In this document: positions 8,955-17,713 of the stretch, in pieces
Position numbering within the stretch: the first letter of the stretch is position 1
Layout: each line of letters starts with the position of its first letter
From: Pseudomonadales bacterium
GTDB taxonomy: Bacteria; Pseudomonadota; Gammaproteobacteria; Pseudomonadales; Pseudohongiellaceae
Direction of reading: 5' to 3'
NCBI GenBank assembly: GCA_024234325.1
Contig: JACKOJ010000003.1
Coordinates: 248,001-312,000 of the forward strand
DNA length: 64,000 nucleotides
Translations under genes and position numbers: made by a program
The notes under the pieces: model-generated
Told to the model about the DNA's origin: nothing
What the model saw: only the letters and a program-made list of their open reading frames with translations
The model's database searches: none

Positions 8955-9680
8955 TTAGTAGTCGCCCCACAGATGCTGCGCGAGAGAGATGGCGATGACA
9001 GGCGCAGTTTCCGTGCGCAACACGCGCGGGCCGAGACGCAGGGACTTGAAGTTGCGGGCATTGGCCTGATCGATTTCTGCTTCCGAAAGACCGCCTTCCG
9101 GCCCGATGAGGAGCGTAATGGCGGCAGGAGATTCAGCAGCGGGAAAAGATGCTGCAGCGCGATGATCCAGCACAAAGGACAGTCCGTCGCGGGGCCTTTC
9201 CAGCCACGAGTCGAGTGTCTGTGGAGAATGGACCACAGGCACCACACAGCGGCCCGACTGTTCACAGGCGCTGATGGCAATGCGTTCCCAGTGCTGCAGG
9301 CGGTTCTCCTTGCGGTCATCACGCATCTTCACTTCGCAGCGCTCCGTCAGCAAAGGAGTGATACTGGACACGCCCGCCTCAGTGGCTTTCTGAATGGCAT
9401 AGTCCATGCGTTCGCCTCGCGACAGGCCCAGACCGAGATGAATTGGCAGACGGGGGTCGGCATGACAGGGAACGGCCTGTACAAGCTTAACGGTGATGGT
9501 TTTCTTGTCGACAGAGAGAATGGAGGCGAGAAACTCGCCCTGCTCTCCATTGAAGAGACTGAGGGTGTCGCCGGGCCGAACACGCAAGACTTTGCCGAGA
9601 TAGTGTGCCGTCTCATCACTGAGCTGCACATCGCAGCCTTCGACGAGGACCTGCGTGGTATGGATACGGGACACGCGCAC
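8955..9680 (-). CDS. rsmE: 16S rRNA m3U1498 methyltransferase RsmE
   Basis: 241 aa SPOUT-class methyltransferase: an N-terminal PUA-like RNA-binding domain (about 1-70) and a C-terminal trefoil-knot domain with LLIGPEGGLSEAEI and the knot segment LRLGPRVLRTETAPV, the RsmE signature. It methylates N3 of U1498 in the 30S decoding region using SAM. GTG start 3 bp after the metF stop, so it is translated as the last gene of the metF transcript. Placement with SAM-cycle genes is logical because it consumes SAM, but it may simply be carried by the operon. Confidence 0.93.
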   Translation of the reverse strand: MRVSRIHTTQVLVEGCDVQLSDETAHYLGKVLRVRPGDTLSLFNGEQGEFLASILSVDKKTITVKLVQAVPCHADPRLPIHLGLGLSRGERMDYAIQKATEAGVSSITPLLTERCEVKMRDDRKENRLQHWERIAISACEQSGRCVVPVVHSPQTLDSWLERPRDGLSFVLDHRAAASFPAAESPAAITLLIGPEGGLSEAEIDQANARNFKSLRLGPRVLRTETAPVIAISLAQHLWGDY

Positions 9681-9683
9681 AGA

Positions 9684-10547
9684 TCAGCGCTCGCCAAGTT
9701 TCAAGTTGTGCCAGATGGCACTGACTGTGTTGGCCTGGTTCATGGTATAGAAATGCAGGCCGGGAGCGCCCCCTTGCAGCAGGGCTTCACAAAGCTGCGT
9801 GACCACCTCAATGCCGAATTCGCGAATGCTTTCGGAATCATCGCCATAGCTCTGCAGGCGCTGACGCATCCAGCGTGGAATCTCTGCTCCGCAACTGCTG
9901 CTGAAGCGCGCCAGATTGGTGTAATTGGTGATCGGCATGATGCCGGGTACGATGGGAATGTCGATGCCTGCGGCGTGACAGCTTTCCACATAGTAGAAAT
10001 AGGCGTCCGGATTATAGAAATATTGTGTCAGGGCGCTGTTGGCCCCGGCATCCACTTTCTGCTTGAAGTAAAACAGATCGGATTCATAGCTCTCGGACTT
10101 CGGGTGAATTTCCGGGTAGCAGGCGACCTCAATGTGAAAGTGGTCTCCCGTTTCGCGACGGACGAAGGCGATCAGCTCATTGGCATAATAGAAACTGTTT
10201 GCGCCTCCGGTACCGGACGGAACGTCACCGCGCAGTGCGACAAGACGCGTGATACCCGCATCCTTGTAGAAATTCAGCAGCGCGCGGATTTCATCTTCAC
10301 TGGAACCACCGAAAGAGAGATGGGGCGCGACGTTCGAACCTGTCTTGTGGATGTTCATGACGGCCTGTCGCGTGCCGTCGCGCGTAGAGCCGCCGGCTCC
10401 GTAGGTCACAGAGAAAAAATCGGGCTTCAGCAGTGCCAGCTCGCGGTGTACTTCGGCGAGCTTCTGTTCTCCGACTTCCGTTTTCGGTGGAAAGAACTCA
10501 AAACTGAAACGGGCAGATTCCTGTGCGCCTGTGTGTGTCGTACTCAT
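9684..10547 (-). CDS. metF: 5,10-methylenetetrahydrofolate reductase
   Basis: 287 aa, standard bacterial MetF length, FAD-dependent TIM barrel. The sequence begins MSTTHTGAQESARFSFEFFPPKTE, in which FEFFPPKT carries the catalytic glutamate; SVTYGAGGSTRDGT and YPEIHPKS are typical family motifs. It makes 5-methyl-THF for methionine synthesis, feeding the MetK/AhcY cycle encoded upstream. The gap from ahcY is 94 bp, larger than the others in the operon, so an internal promoter cannot be excluded. Confidence 0.95.
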   Translation of the reverse strand: MSTTHTGAQESARFSFEFFPPKTEVGEQKLAEVHRELALLKPDFFSVTYGAGGSTRDGTRQAVMNIHKTGSNVAPHLSFGGSSEDEIRALLNFYKDAGITRLVALRGDVPSGTGGANSFYYANELIAFVRRETGDHFHIEVACYPEIHPKSESYESDLFYFKQKVDAGANSALTQYFYNPDAYFYYVESCHAAGIDIPIVPGIMPITNYTNLARFSSSCGAEIPRWMRQRLQSYGDDSESIREFGIEVVTQLCEALLQGGAPGLHFYTMNQANTVSAIWHNLKLGER

Positions 10548-10641
10548 GTTGTTCTCGTTCTTGGATCAATTCAAAGTGCTTGTATCGCCGACCGGGCTGG
10601 CTCCCGCAGTGTGGAAGCCACCCCGGCTGGCGAGTCTCGCC

Positions 10642-12021
10642 TCAGTACTTGTAGCTGTCCGGCTTGAACGGGCCTTCCATATCCACGTTGATGTACTTCG
10701 CCTGTGCCGGCGTCAGCCTGGTCAGCACGCCGCCAAAGCCGCCCACCATCAGCGCGGCAACCTGCTCATCGAGATGCTTGGGCAGTACTTCCACGGTGAT
10801 ATTGTCTTTCTTGAACTCCGGAGACAGCGCCGCGAAGTTCTTTTCGTACAGGTACATCTGTGCAATGACCTGGTTCGCGAAAGAGCCGTCCATGATGCGT
10901 GACGGATGCCCGGTTGCGTTGCCCAGGTTGATCAGGCGACCTTCGGACAGCAGGATCAGGTAATTGCCGGATTCGGTTTCCGGGTTGCCGCGATAGATCT
11001 TGTGCACCTGCGGCTTCACTTCTTCCCAGTTCCAGTGCTTGCGCATATAGGCCGTGTCGATCTCGTTGTCGAAGTGCCCGATGTTGCAGATGATGGCGCC
11101 GGCCTTCACCGTTTGCAGCATGTTCTTGTCGCACACGTCGATGTTGCCGGTGGTGGTCACGATCAGGTCGAGCTTGCCCAGCAGCGCGGTGTCGATGTCT
11201 TCCAGCTTGCCGGTGTTGTTGCCCTTGATATAGGGAGACACCACTTCGTAGCCATCCATGCAGGCCTGCATGGCGCAGATCGGGTCGATCTCGGCAACCT
11301 TCACGATCATGCCTTCCTGACGCAGACTCTGGGCGGAACCCTTGCCCACGTCGCCATAGCCAACGACCAGTGCATGTTTACCGGACAGCAGCATGTCGGT
11401 ACCACGCTTGATGCCATCGTTCAGGCTGTGGCGGCAACCGTACTTGTTGTCGTTCTTGGACTTGGTGACGGAATCGTTCACGTTGATCGCCGGAACCTTC
11501 AGGCTGCCCTCTTCCATCATCTCGATCAGACGATGCACACCTGTAGTAGTTTCCTCGGTGATGCCACTGATCTTGTCCAGCATCTGCGGATACTTGTTGT
11601 GGACCATGGCGGTGAGATCACCCCCGTCGTCCAGAATCATGTTGGCATCCCAGGGCTGACCGTCTTTCAGAATGGTCTGTTCAATACACCAGTCACCCTC
11701 TTCCACGGTCTGACCTTTCCAGGCGTAAACCGCGATGCCTTTCGAGGCGATGTAAGCGGCGGCGTGATCCTGCGTGGAGAAGATGTTGCACGAGGACCAG
11801 CGCACTTCGGCGCCCAGCTCCACCAGGGTTTCGATCAGCACGGCGGTCTGTACCGTCATGTGAATGCAGCCGAGAATCTTCGCATTGGCAAGCGGCTTGT
11901 CTGCGCTGTAGCGACGGCGCAGTGTCATCAGGGCGGGCATTTCCGCTTCTGCCAGAATAACTTCCTTGCGACCGAATTCCGCCAGAGAGATGTCGGCGAC
12001 TTTGTAATCCTGTGTACTCAT
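10642..12021 (-). CDS. ahcY: S-adenosylhomocysteinase (adenosylhomocysteine hydrolase)
   Basis: 459 aa. NAD-dependent hydrolysis of S-adenosylhomocysteine to adenosine and homocysteine. Seen: the NAD-binding loop VVGYGDVGKGSAQSLR, substrate segment NDSVTKSKNDNKYGCRHSL with the active-site lysine and aspartate, and C-terminal KPDSYKY with the conserved Lys and Tyr that reach the neighbouring subunit's NAD. Some gammaproteobacteria use the Pfs/LuxS route instead; AhcY here implies a one-step SAH recycling pathway without LuxS-type AI-2 production from SAH. It is 40 bp downstream of metK. Confidence 0.97.
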   Translation of the reverse strand: MSTQDYKVADISLAEFGRKEVILAEAEMPALMTLRRRYSADKPLANAKILGCIHMTVQTAVLIETLVELGAEVRWSSCNIFSTQDHAAAYIASKGIAVYAWKGQTVEEGDWCIEQTILKDGQPWDANMILDDGGDLTAMVHNKYPQMLDKISGITEETTTGVHRLIEMMEEGSLKVPAINVNDSVTKSKNDNKYGCRHSLNDGIKRGTDMLLSGKHALVVGYGDVGKGSAQSLRQEGMIVKVAEIDPICAMQACMDGYEVVSPYIKGNNTGKLEDIDTALLGKLDLIVTTTGNIDVCDKNMLQTVKAGAIICNIGHFDNEIDTAYMRKHWNWEEVKPQVHKIYRGNPETESGNYLILLSEGRLINLGNATGHPSRIMDGSFANQVIAQMYLYEKNFAALSPEFKKDNITVEVLPKHLDEQVAALMVGGFGGVLTRLTPAQAKYINVDMEGPFKPDSYKY

Positions 12022-12061
12022 GAATCTTTCCTGTTAATACTTTATCGATGAATGAATGGGT

Positions 12062-13219
12062 TCAGAGTCCGGCGGCTTCGCGAAGCGCGTCGGCCTTGTC
12101 CGTGTTCTCCCAGGTCAGGCCCAGGTCTTCGCGGCCGAAGTGTCCGTAAGCGGCGGTGGGCAGATAGATCGGGCGCAGCAGATCCAGCATGCGGATCAAG
12201 CCTTTCGGGCGCAGTTCGAAGAACTCTCTCACCAGGGTAACGATGCGCTCTTCCGAGATTTTGCCAGTGCCGAAGGTATCCACGCTGATGGAGGTGGGTT
12301 CTGCCACACCAATCGCATAGGACAGTTGAATCTCGCAGCGATCGGCAATGCCTGCAGCGACAATGTTCTTGGCGACATAACGGGCGACATACGCAGCGGA
12401 GCGATCCACCTTTGACGGATCCTTGCCGGAGAAGGCGCCGCCACCATGGCGCGCCATGCCACCGTAGGTGTCGACGATGATCTTGCGGCCGGTCAGACCG
12501 CAGTCGCCGTGGGGGCCGCCGATAACGAAACGACCGGTCGGGTTGATGAAATACTTGGTGTCTGCGTTCAGCCACTGCGCCGGCAGCACGTGCTTGATGA
12601 TCTCTTCCATCACGGCTTCTTTCAGCGCACTCTGGCTGATGTCTTCGCTGTGCTGGGTAGACAGCACCACGGCATCGATGCCGACAGGCTTGCCATCTTC
12701 ATAGCGGAAGGTGATCTGGCTCTTGGCATCCGGGCGCAGCCAGGGCAGCGAACCGTTCTTGCGCACTTCGGCCTGACGCTGCACGAGGCGGTGGGAGTAG
12801 GTGATCGGCGCGGGCATCAGCACGTCGGTCTCGTTGCTGGCGTAACCGAACATCAGTCCCTGGTCGCCTGCGCCCTGTTCGTGATCCGGAGTATCGTCCA
12901 CGCCCTGGGAAATGTCGGGAGACTGTTTGCCGATGGCGTTGAGCACGGCACAGGAGTGGCCATCAAAGCCCTTGTCGGAGTGGTCGTAGCCGATGTCACA
13001 CACCACCTTGCGTGTGAGTTCTTCGATATCCACGTAGGCTTCGGTGGTCACTTCACCGGCAACCACGACCATGCCGGTCTTGATCATGGTTTCGCAGGCG
13101 ACGCGTGCCTTGGGGTCCTGCGTCAGAATGGCGTCCAGTACCGCATCGGAAATCTGGTCCGCCATCTTGTCGGGATGTCCCTCGGAAACGGATTCTGAGG
13201 TAAAGAGAGATGATGCCAT
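12062..13219 (-). CDS. metK: Methionine adenosyltransferase
   Basis: 385 aa. Forms SAM from methionine and ATP. The ATG at 13219 gives MASSLFTSESVSEGHPDKMA, matching MetK N-termini; the open frame extends further upstream into the regulator gene but without homology. Motifs: GHPDKMADQISDAVLD (ATP and Mg), DDTPDHEQGAGDQGLMFGYA (methionine-binding loop) and GGGAFSGKDPSKVDRS (P-loop-like). Second gene of the SAM-cycle operon, 41 bp after the ArsR-type regulator. Confidence 0.97.
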   Translation of the reverse strand: MASSLFTSESVSEGHPDKMADQISDAVLDAILTQDPKARVACETMIKTGMVVVAGEVTTEAYVDIEELTRKVVCDIGYDHSDKGFDGHSCAVLNAIGKQSPDISQGVDDTPDHEQGAGDQGLMFGYASNETDVLMPAPITYSHRLVQRQAEVRKNGSLPWLRPDAKSQITFRYEDGKPVGIDAVVLSTQHSEDISQSALKEAVMEEIIKHVLPAQWLNADTKYFINPTGRFVIGGPHGDCGLTGRKIIVDTYGGMARHGGGAFSGKDPSKVDRSAAYVARYVAKNIVAAGIADRCEIQLSYAIGVAEPTSISVDTFGTGKISEERIVTLVREFFELRPKGLIRMLDLLRPIYLPTAAYGHFGREDLGLTWENTDKADALREAAGL

Positions 13220-13260
13220 AGTGTCAATCCTTCTTGGTTTTGTGAGTATGAAGTCCGTTG

Positions 13261-14271
13261 CTAAACGGGGTTGCCGTGCGCGGGTTTGTGAAACGCGCAC
13301 ATCTGAATCTGAAAGCCGTTGCGCAGCCCCAGGTACACCACCTGGGCTGATTGCAGCCCGGCCTGCGCTGCCCATTCATTCATGTCGTCCAGGTCAAATC
13401 CCAGCCAGAGGTCGCCGCAGGATTCGCGCACCCAGTCCTGGTCGTGGTGACAGAGATCAACGATCAGCAGCACACCCGTGTCGTTGAGCAGCGTCCGCGC
13501 ATGCAGAAAGGCTTCGTGGGGAGACGGCAGGTGGTGCAGCACCATGTCGAACAGAATGAGGTCGCAACTCATCTGCAGCTCCAGTGCCTTGTGGGTATCC
13601 CCCAGAATGAAATCGACATTGTCCACGCCGGCCTCGGCAACGGTGGCCCGCGCCTGGTTGAGCATCTCGGCGGCATTGTCCAGGGCAATGACCTGCTCGA
13701 ACTGCGCGGCCAGCCCGGCCAGCAGCTCCCCCTGTCCGGGACCGACCTCCATGACGCGTCGGTGCCCGGGCAGCTTGAGTGAGCGCAGCAGGTCGGTGAG
13801 GCTGCTCATGTACTGACTGTGTTCGGCGACCAGGCCCTGTTTCTCGCGGAACTTGTCTGCGTGGCGGGTGAAGAACTGCAGGGATTGTTCCGAGCGTTCC
13901 TGCTGTACCAGGTTCAGCCGCGCCAGGAGTGCGTCAGCCAGAGGCACCCGGTCAATGGCCTCGAAAGCACTCTTCTTGAAGCCGTAGTGCGGGTCGTCAC
14001 TGGTCAGCAGCGGGCGCCGGTAGAAAATGGTGTTGCCTTCACGTCGCGTCGTGGCCAGCCCGGCCGTTGCCAGAATCTTGAGGTGATGGCTGAGCGCGGA
14101 CTGGCGAATGTCCAGAATGCGGCAGATCTCCAGCACGCCAAAGGAGCTGATGCGCAGCAGGCGCAGAATCTCCAGGCGCAGGCCATCCGCCAGCGCCTTG
14201 CAGAGCTGGGTAAGCTCTTCGGCCTGGTCCTGCGGACTATAAGTGCTGCTGCGAACGGCGGTCAGGGTCAC
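13261..14271 (-). CDS. ArsR-family regulator fused to a SAM-dependent methyltransferase domain
   Basis: 336 aa when started at the GTG at 14271; a longer in-frame GTG at 14325 exists. I chose the shorter form because a consensus-like promoter (-10 ending at 14306) places the transcript start near 14299, downstream of 14325, and a GGAA lies 8 bases before the GTG. The N-terminal winged helix (about 20-95; IRQSALSHHLKILATAGLAT) is ArsR/SmtB type without obvious metal cysteines. The C-terminal Rossmann methyltransferase starts near VMEVGPGQGELLAG. ArsR-type SahR regulators of the SAM/SAH cycle are known in Proteobacteria. Position as first gene before metK-ahcY-metF suggests it senses SAM or SAH through the methyltransferase domain and represses the operon; that mechanism is inference. 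Confidence 0.82.
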   Translation of the reverse strand: MTLTAVRSSTYSPQDQAEELTQLCKALADGLRLEILRLLRISSFGVLEICRILDIRQSALSHHLKILATAGLATTRREGNTIFYRRPLLTSDDPHYGFKKSAFEAIDRVPLADALLARLNLVQQERSEQSLQFFTRHADKFREKQGLVAEHSQYMSSLTDLLRSLKLPGHRRVMEVGPGQGELLAGLAAQFEQVIALDNAAEMLNQARATVAEAGVDNVDFILGDTHKALELQMSCDLILFDMVLHHLPSPHEAFLHARTLLNDTGVLLIVDLCHHDQDWVRESCGDLWLGFDLDDMNEWAAQAGLQSAQVVYLGLRNGFQIQMCAFHKPAHGNPV

Positions 14272-14305
14272 AAACGGATTCCGGAGTTCTGGACTGTGGG
14301 GCGGA

Positions 14306-14334
14306 ACTATAACAGCATGATCCACCTATATCAA
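14306..14334 (-). promoter_or_regulatory. Sigma-70 promoter of the SAM-cycle operon
   Basis: On the minus strand TTGATA (14334-14329) and TATAGT (14311-14306) are separated by exactly 17 bp; each matches consensus at 5 of 6 positions. The -35 hexamer lies inside the left arm of the palindrome at 14323-14352, so occupancy of that site would block RNA polymerase. Confidence 0.7.
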
Positions 14335-14352
14335 AATTATTTGATATAGGTG
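14323..14352. promoter_or_regulatory. Perfect 13-bp-arm palindrome, probable operator of the ArsR-type regulator
   Basis: CACCTATATCAAA (14323-14335) and TTTGATATAGGTG (14340-14352) are perfect inverted repeats separated by ATTA. It is AT-rich, overlaps the -35 box of the leftward operon, and lies immediately upstream of a gene for a winged-helix repressor, the usual autoregulatory arrangement. No second copy was found before metK, ahcY, metF or tkt. Confidence 0.75.
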
Positions 14353-14386
14353 CGACTGGCTACAGTGTCTGAGAGAGGATGATGGC

Positions 14387-14470
14387 TACTTCCGGACTGG
14401 ACCGTAAGCCGCAGGGATGCGGCGCCCGAGCCTACAGGGATGTATTCATGGCGTGTCCAGGCCGGAAGTA
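14387..14470. repeat. Long imperfect inverted repeat (REP-like hairpin) before tkt
   Basis: TACTTCCGGACTGGA (14387-14401) and TCCAGGCCGGAAGTA (14456-14470) pair over 15 bp with one mismatch around a 54-nt loop. The loop holds a smaller hairpin CCGCA-GGGA-TGCGG and two copies of CAGGGATG. This composition is typical of extragenic palindromic elements. The region 14353-14633 contains no convincing gene. Confidence 0.55.
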
Positions 14471-14633
14471 TCCATTGTCCGCTCCTGCAGGTGTGCGGAT
14501 TGGGCCTCCTCATCAGGGGGAGACAGGCGGGGGTGAGGGCAAAATAAAGGATGTCCGAGTAGCATATTCAGGCGAGGTGCGGGAAAATAGCGGGCCTTGA
14601 AATTTCACAGCCCACGACAGGAGCCAACCCCGT

Positions 14634-16640
14634 ATGTCCAGCAGTGTTCCCTCGCGCAGAGATTGTGCCAACGCCATTCGAGCCCTCAGCATGGACGCGG
14701 TCCAGAAGGCCAATTCCGGGCACCCCGGGGCACCCATGGGGATGGCAGACATTGCCCAGGTGCTGTGGACTGATTTCCTCAGCCACAGCCCCGTGAACCC
14801 GGGCTGGGTCAATCGCGACCGCTTTGTCATGTCCAACGGACACGGCTCCATGCTGGTCTACTCCCTGCTGCACCTGAGTGGCTACGACGTCTCCATCGAC
14901 GACATCCGCAACTTCCGCCAACTGCATTCCAAGACCCCGGGCCACCCCGAGTTCGGTTACACCCCGGGCGTTGAGACCACTACCGGTCCGCTGGGTCAGG
15001 GCCTGGCCAACGCCGTGGGCATGGCGATCGCCGAGAAAACCCTGGCGGCGCAGTTCAATCGTCCCGGCCACGAGGTCATCAACCACTACACCTATGTGTT
15101 TGCTGGTGACGGCTGCCTGATGGAAGGCGTCTCTCACGAAGTGTGCTCGCTAGCGGGCACGCTCGATCTGGGCAAGCTGATTGTGTTCTACGACGACAAT
15201 GGCATTTCCATCGACGGCGATGTGGAAGGCTGGTTCACCGACGACACCACCAAGCGCTTTGAGTCCTACCGCTGGCAGGTGCTGGCAGTGGACGGGCACA
15301 ACCCGGAGCAGATTGCCGAAGCGATCCGCGCCGCGCAGGCGGAGAAAACCCGCCCCACCATCATCCGCTGCAAGACCGTCATCGGTTTTGGTGCCCCCAG
15401 CAAGCAGGGCACGTCCGGTGTGCATGGCTCTCCGCTGGGCGAGGACGAAATTGCCGCGACCCGGGAGGCGCTCGGTTGGCCGCATGCTCCCTTTGAAGTG
15501 CCGGACGCCATCTATCAGGCATGGGATAGCCGCGAAAAAGGCTTTGCTGCAGAGTCTGCCTGGAAAGAGCAACTGGTTCACTATGAGGAAGAGTACCCGG
15601 AGTTGGCGCTGGAGCTGATTCGCCGCCTCAAGGGGCAATTGCCCAGCCATTTTGCCGGCAAGGCTCAGGAGTTCATCCTGGCCAGTCAGGAAAAAGGCGA
15701 GAAGATTGCCAGCCGCAAGGCCTCACAGAACTGCATCGCCGCCTTCGGGCGTCTGCTGCCGGAAATGATCGGCGGCTCTGCCGACCTGGCCGGTTCCAAC
15801 CTGACGCTCTGGTCCGGTTCCACCGCAATCAGCGACAGCGCCGACGGCAACTACATCTACTACGGCGTGCGCGAATTTGGCATGAGCGCCATCATGAACG
15901 GCATCGCGCTGCATGGCGGCTTCATCCCCTTCGGTGCGACCTTCCTGATCTTCATGGAATACGCCCGCAACGCGGTGCGCATGGCCGCGCTGATGAAGCA
16001 GCACAGCATTTTTGTCTATACCCATGACTCCATCGGTCAGGGCGAGGACGGCCCGACCCACCAGCCGGTGGAGCAACTGGCCAACCTGCGCGTTACGCCG
16101 AATATGGCGGTATGGCGTCCGTGCGATGCGGTGGAAACGGCGGTGGCCTGGCAGGCTGCTATCGAACGCAACGACGGCCCGACGTCGCTGGTGTTTTCGC
16201 GTCAGAATCTGGCGCATCAGAGTCGCAGTGCCGAACAGGTCGCGGCAATCGCTCGCGGCGGCTATGTACTGAAGGATTGCGACGGCACACCGGAGGTGTT
16301 GATCATCGCCACGGGTTCCGAAGTGGAGGTTTGCGCAGAGGCGGTGTCACGTCTGCAGGCATCCGGCATCCAGGCGCGTCTGGTCTCCATGCCCTCTGTC
16401 GATGTGTTCGAGGCGCAGGACGCGGCCTATCGTGAAAGCGTACTGCCCAATGGCGTGCGCAAGCGTCTTGCGGTGGAAGCGGCTGCGGCGGACTACTGGT
16501 ACAAGTTTGTCGGTCTCGACGGCGACATCATCGGCATGCGTTCCTTCGGCGAATCTGCCCCCGGTGGTGTGCTGATGAAAGAGTTCGGTTTCACGCCCGA
16601 GAACGTGGTGGCGAGAGCAACGGCGTTGTGCGGCAAGTAA
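14634..16640 (+). CDS. tkt: Transketolase
   Basis: 668 aa thiamine-diphosphate enzyme of the pentose phosphate pathway moving two-carbon units between ketose and aldose phosphates. Seen: SNGHGSMLVYSLLHL, KTPGHPEFGYTPGVETTTGP and the ThDP/Mg motif GDGCLMEGVSHE with the distal Asn in DDNGISIDG, then the pyrimidine domain (VREFGMSAIMNGIALHGG, HDSIGQGEDGPTHQPVEQL) and the C-terminal transketolase domain. Full length and intact. AGGAG lies upstream of the ATG. First gene of a tkt-epd-pgk-fba array supplying both sugar-phosphate interconversion and erythrose 4-phosphate for vitamin B6. Confidence 0.97.
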   Translation: MSSSVPSRRDCANAIRALSMDAVQKANSGHPGAPMGMADIAQVLWTDFLSHSPVNPGWVNRDRFVMSNGHGSMLVYSLLHLSGYDVSIDDIRNFRQLHSKTPGHPEFGYTPGVETTTGPLGQGLANAVGMAIAEKTLAAQFNRPGHEVINHYTYVFAGDGCLMEGVSHEVCSLAGTLDLGKLIVFYDDNGISIDGDVEGWFTDDTTKRFESYRWQVLAVDGHNPEQIAEAIRAAQAEKTRPTIIRCKTVIGFGAPSKQGTSGVHGSPLGEDEIAATREALGWPHAPFEVPDAIYQAWDSREKGFAAESAWKEQLVHYEEEYPELALELIRRLKGQLPSHFAGKAQEFILASQEKGEKIASRKASQNCIAAFGRLLPEMIGGSADLAGSNLTLWSGSTAISDSADGNYIYYGVREFGMSAIMNGIALHGGFIPFGATFLIFMEYARNAVRMAALMKQHSIFVYTHDSIGQGEDGPTHQPVEQLANLRVTPNMAVWRPCDAVETAVAWQAAIERNDGPTSLVFSRQNLAHQSRSAEQVAAIARGGYVLKDCDGTPEVLIIATGSEVEVCAEAVSRLQASGIQARLVSMPSVDVFEAQDAAYRESVLPNGVRKRLAVEAAAADYWYKFVGLDGDIIGMRSFGESAPGGVLMKEFGFTPENVVARATALCGK

Positions 16641-16672
16641 GCCTCGTCACAGACATGAACTGAGTAAAGCGC

Positions 16673-17713
16673 ATGGCCTACCGCATTGCCATCAACGGTT
16701 ACGGACGCATCGGGCGTTGTGTACTGCGTGCCCTGCAGGAGTCACAGTCGCACCCCGAGCTGAGCATTGTGGCAGTCAATGATCTGGCCGATACGCATTC
16801 GCTGGTGTATCTCACCCGCTATGACAGCACCCACGGGCGCTTTCCCGGCACGGTGGACAGCCGGGGTGAGGACATACTGCTGATCGACGGGCAAGAGATA
16901 CGCGTGCTGTCACATGCCGACATCGACGCCCTGCCCTGGGCCGAGCTGGGCATTGATCTGGTGATGGAGTGTACCGGCACTTTTTCCGATCGTGCCAGCG
17001 CGGCGTTGCACCTGCAGCAGGGCGCCTCCCGGGTCCTGTTTTCCCACCCTGCGCAGGCCGATGTCGATGCCACTGTGATCTACGGTGTGAATCATCAGAC
17101 ACTGACCCCCGACCATCGCATTATTTCCAATGCGTCCTGCACAACCAACTGCGTTGTTCCTGTCATCCAGTGCCTGGACGAAAATTTCGGTATCGACAGT
17201 GGTGTGATTACGACCATTCACTCCGCGATGAACGATCAGCCGGTGATTGATGCCTTTCACCATCATCATCTGCGCAAGACGCGCAGTGCTGTGCAATCGA
17301 TCATTCCGGTCAACACCGAGATCGACAAGGGCATCGGTCGCATCCTGCCCCACCTCGATGGACGTTTTTCCGCGCAGGCCATGCGGGTGCCAACCGTAAA
17401 TGTGTCGGCCATCGATCTGACCGTGGTGACGAAACGAGCGGTGGATGTGGAGACAATCAATCGGGCGATTCGCGAAGGGGCAGCAAATTCGCTGCCACTG
17501 GTGCTTGCGTGCACGGACGAACCACTGGCATCCTGTGATTTCAATCATGACCCACGCTCTGCCATTGTGGACCTCAGTCAGACCCGTGTCAGCGGGCGTC
17601 ACCTGGTCAAGGTGCTGGCGTGGTTCGATAACGAATGGGCGTTTGCCAATCGCATGCTGGACGTGGCGGAGGTCATACGCAATCTGGACAACAAGGGTGA
17701 AGCGAAGCAATGA
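16673..17713 (+). CDS. epd: D-erythrose-4-phosphate dehydrogenase
   Basis: 346 aa, GAPDH superfamily. NAD-binding INGYGRIGRCVLRAL, catalytic SNASCTTNC with the nucleophilic cysteine, and HSAMNDQPVIDAFHHH, where E. coli Epd has HSAMHDQQVIDAY; VNVSAIDLTV and CDFNHDPRSAIVD also match Epd better than glycolytic GAPDH. Epd oxidises erythrose 4-phosphate to 4-phosphoerythronate for pyridoxal phosphate synthesis. It overlaps pgk by four bases (ATGA), as expected from translational coupling, and follows tkt by 32 bp. A bifunctional GAPDH role cannot be ruled out from sequence. Confidence 0.9.
   Translation: MAYRIAINGYGRIGRCVLRALQESQSHPELSIVAVNDLADTHSLVYLTRYDSTHGRFPGTVDSRGEDILLIDGQEIRVLSHADIDALPWAELGIDLVMECTGTFSDRASAALHLQQGASRVLFSHPAQADVDATVIYGVNHQTLTPDHRIISNASCTTNCVVPVIQCLDENFGIDSGVITTIHSAMNDQPVIDAFHHHHLRKTRSAVQSIIPVNTEIDKGIGRILPHLDGRFSAQAMRVPTVNVSAIDLTVVTKRAVDVETINRAIREGAANSLPLVLACTDEPLASCDFNHDPRSAIVDLSQTRVSGRHLVKVLAWFDNEWAFANRMLDVAEVIRNLDNKGEAKQ

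Noticed and set aside
8922..10667. 581-codon rightward frame across rsmE and metF
   Set aside because: Overlaps two well-supported leftward genes; product has no recognisable motif.
10906..12051. 381-codon frame antisense to ahcY
   Set aside because: Shadow frame; ahcY on the other strand is complete and conserved.
14379..14600. 73-codon ORF between the SAM operon and tkt
   Set aside because: It coincides with the inverted-repeat element and has no ribosome binding site; coding is unlikely.
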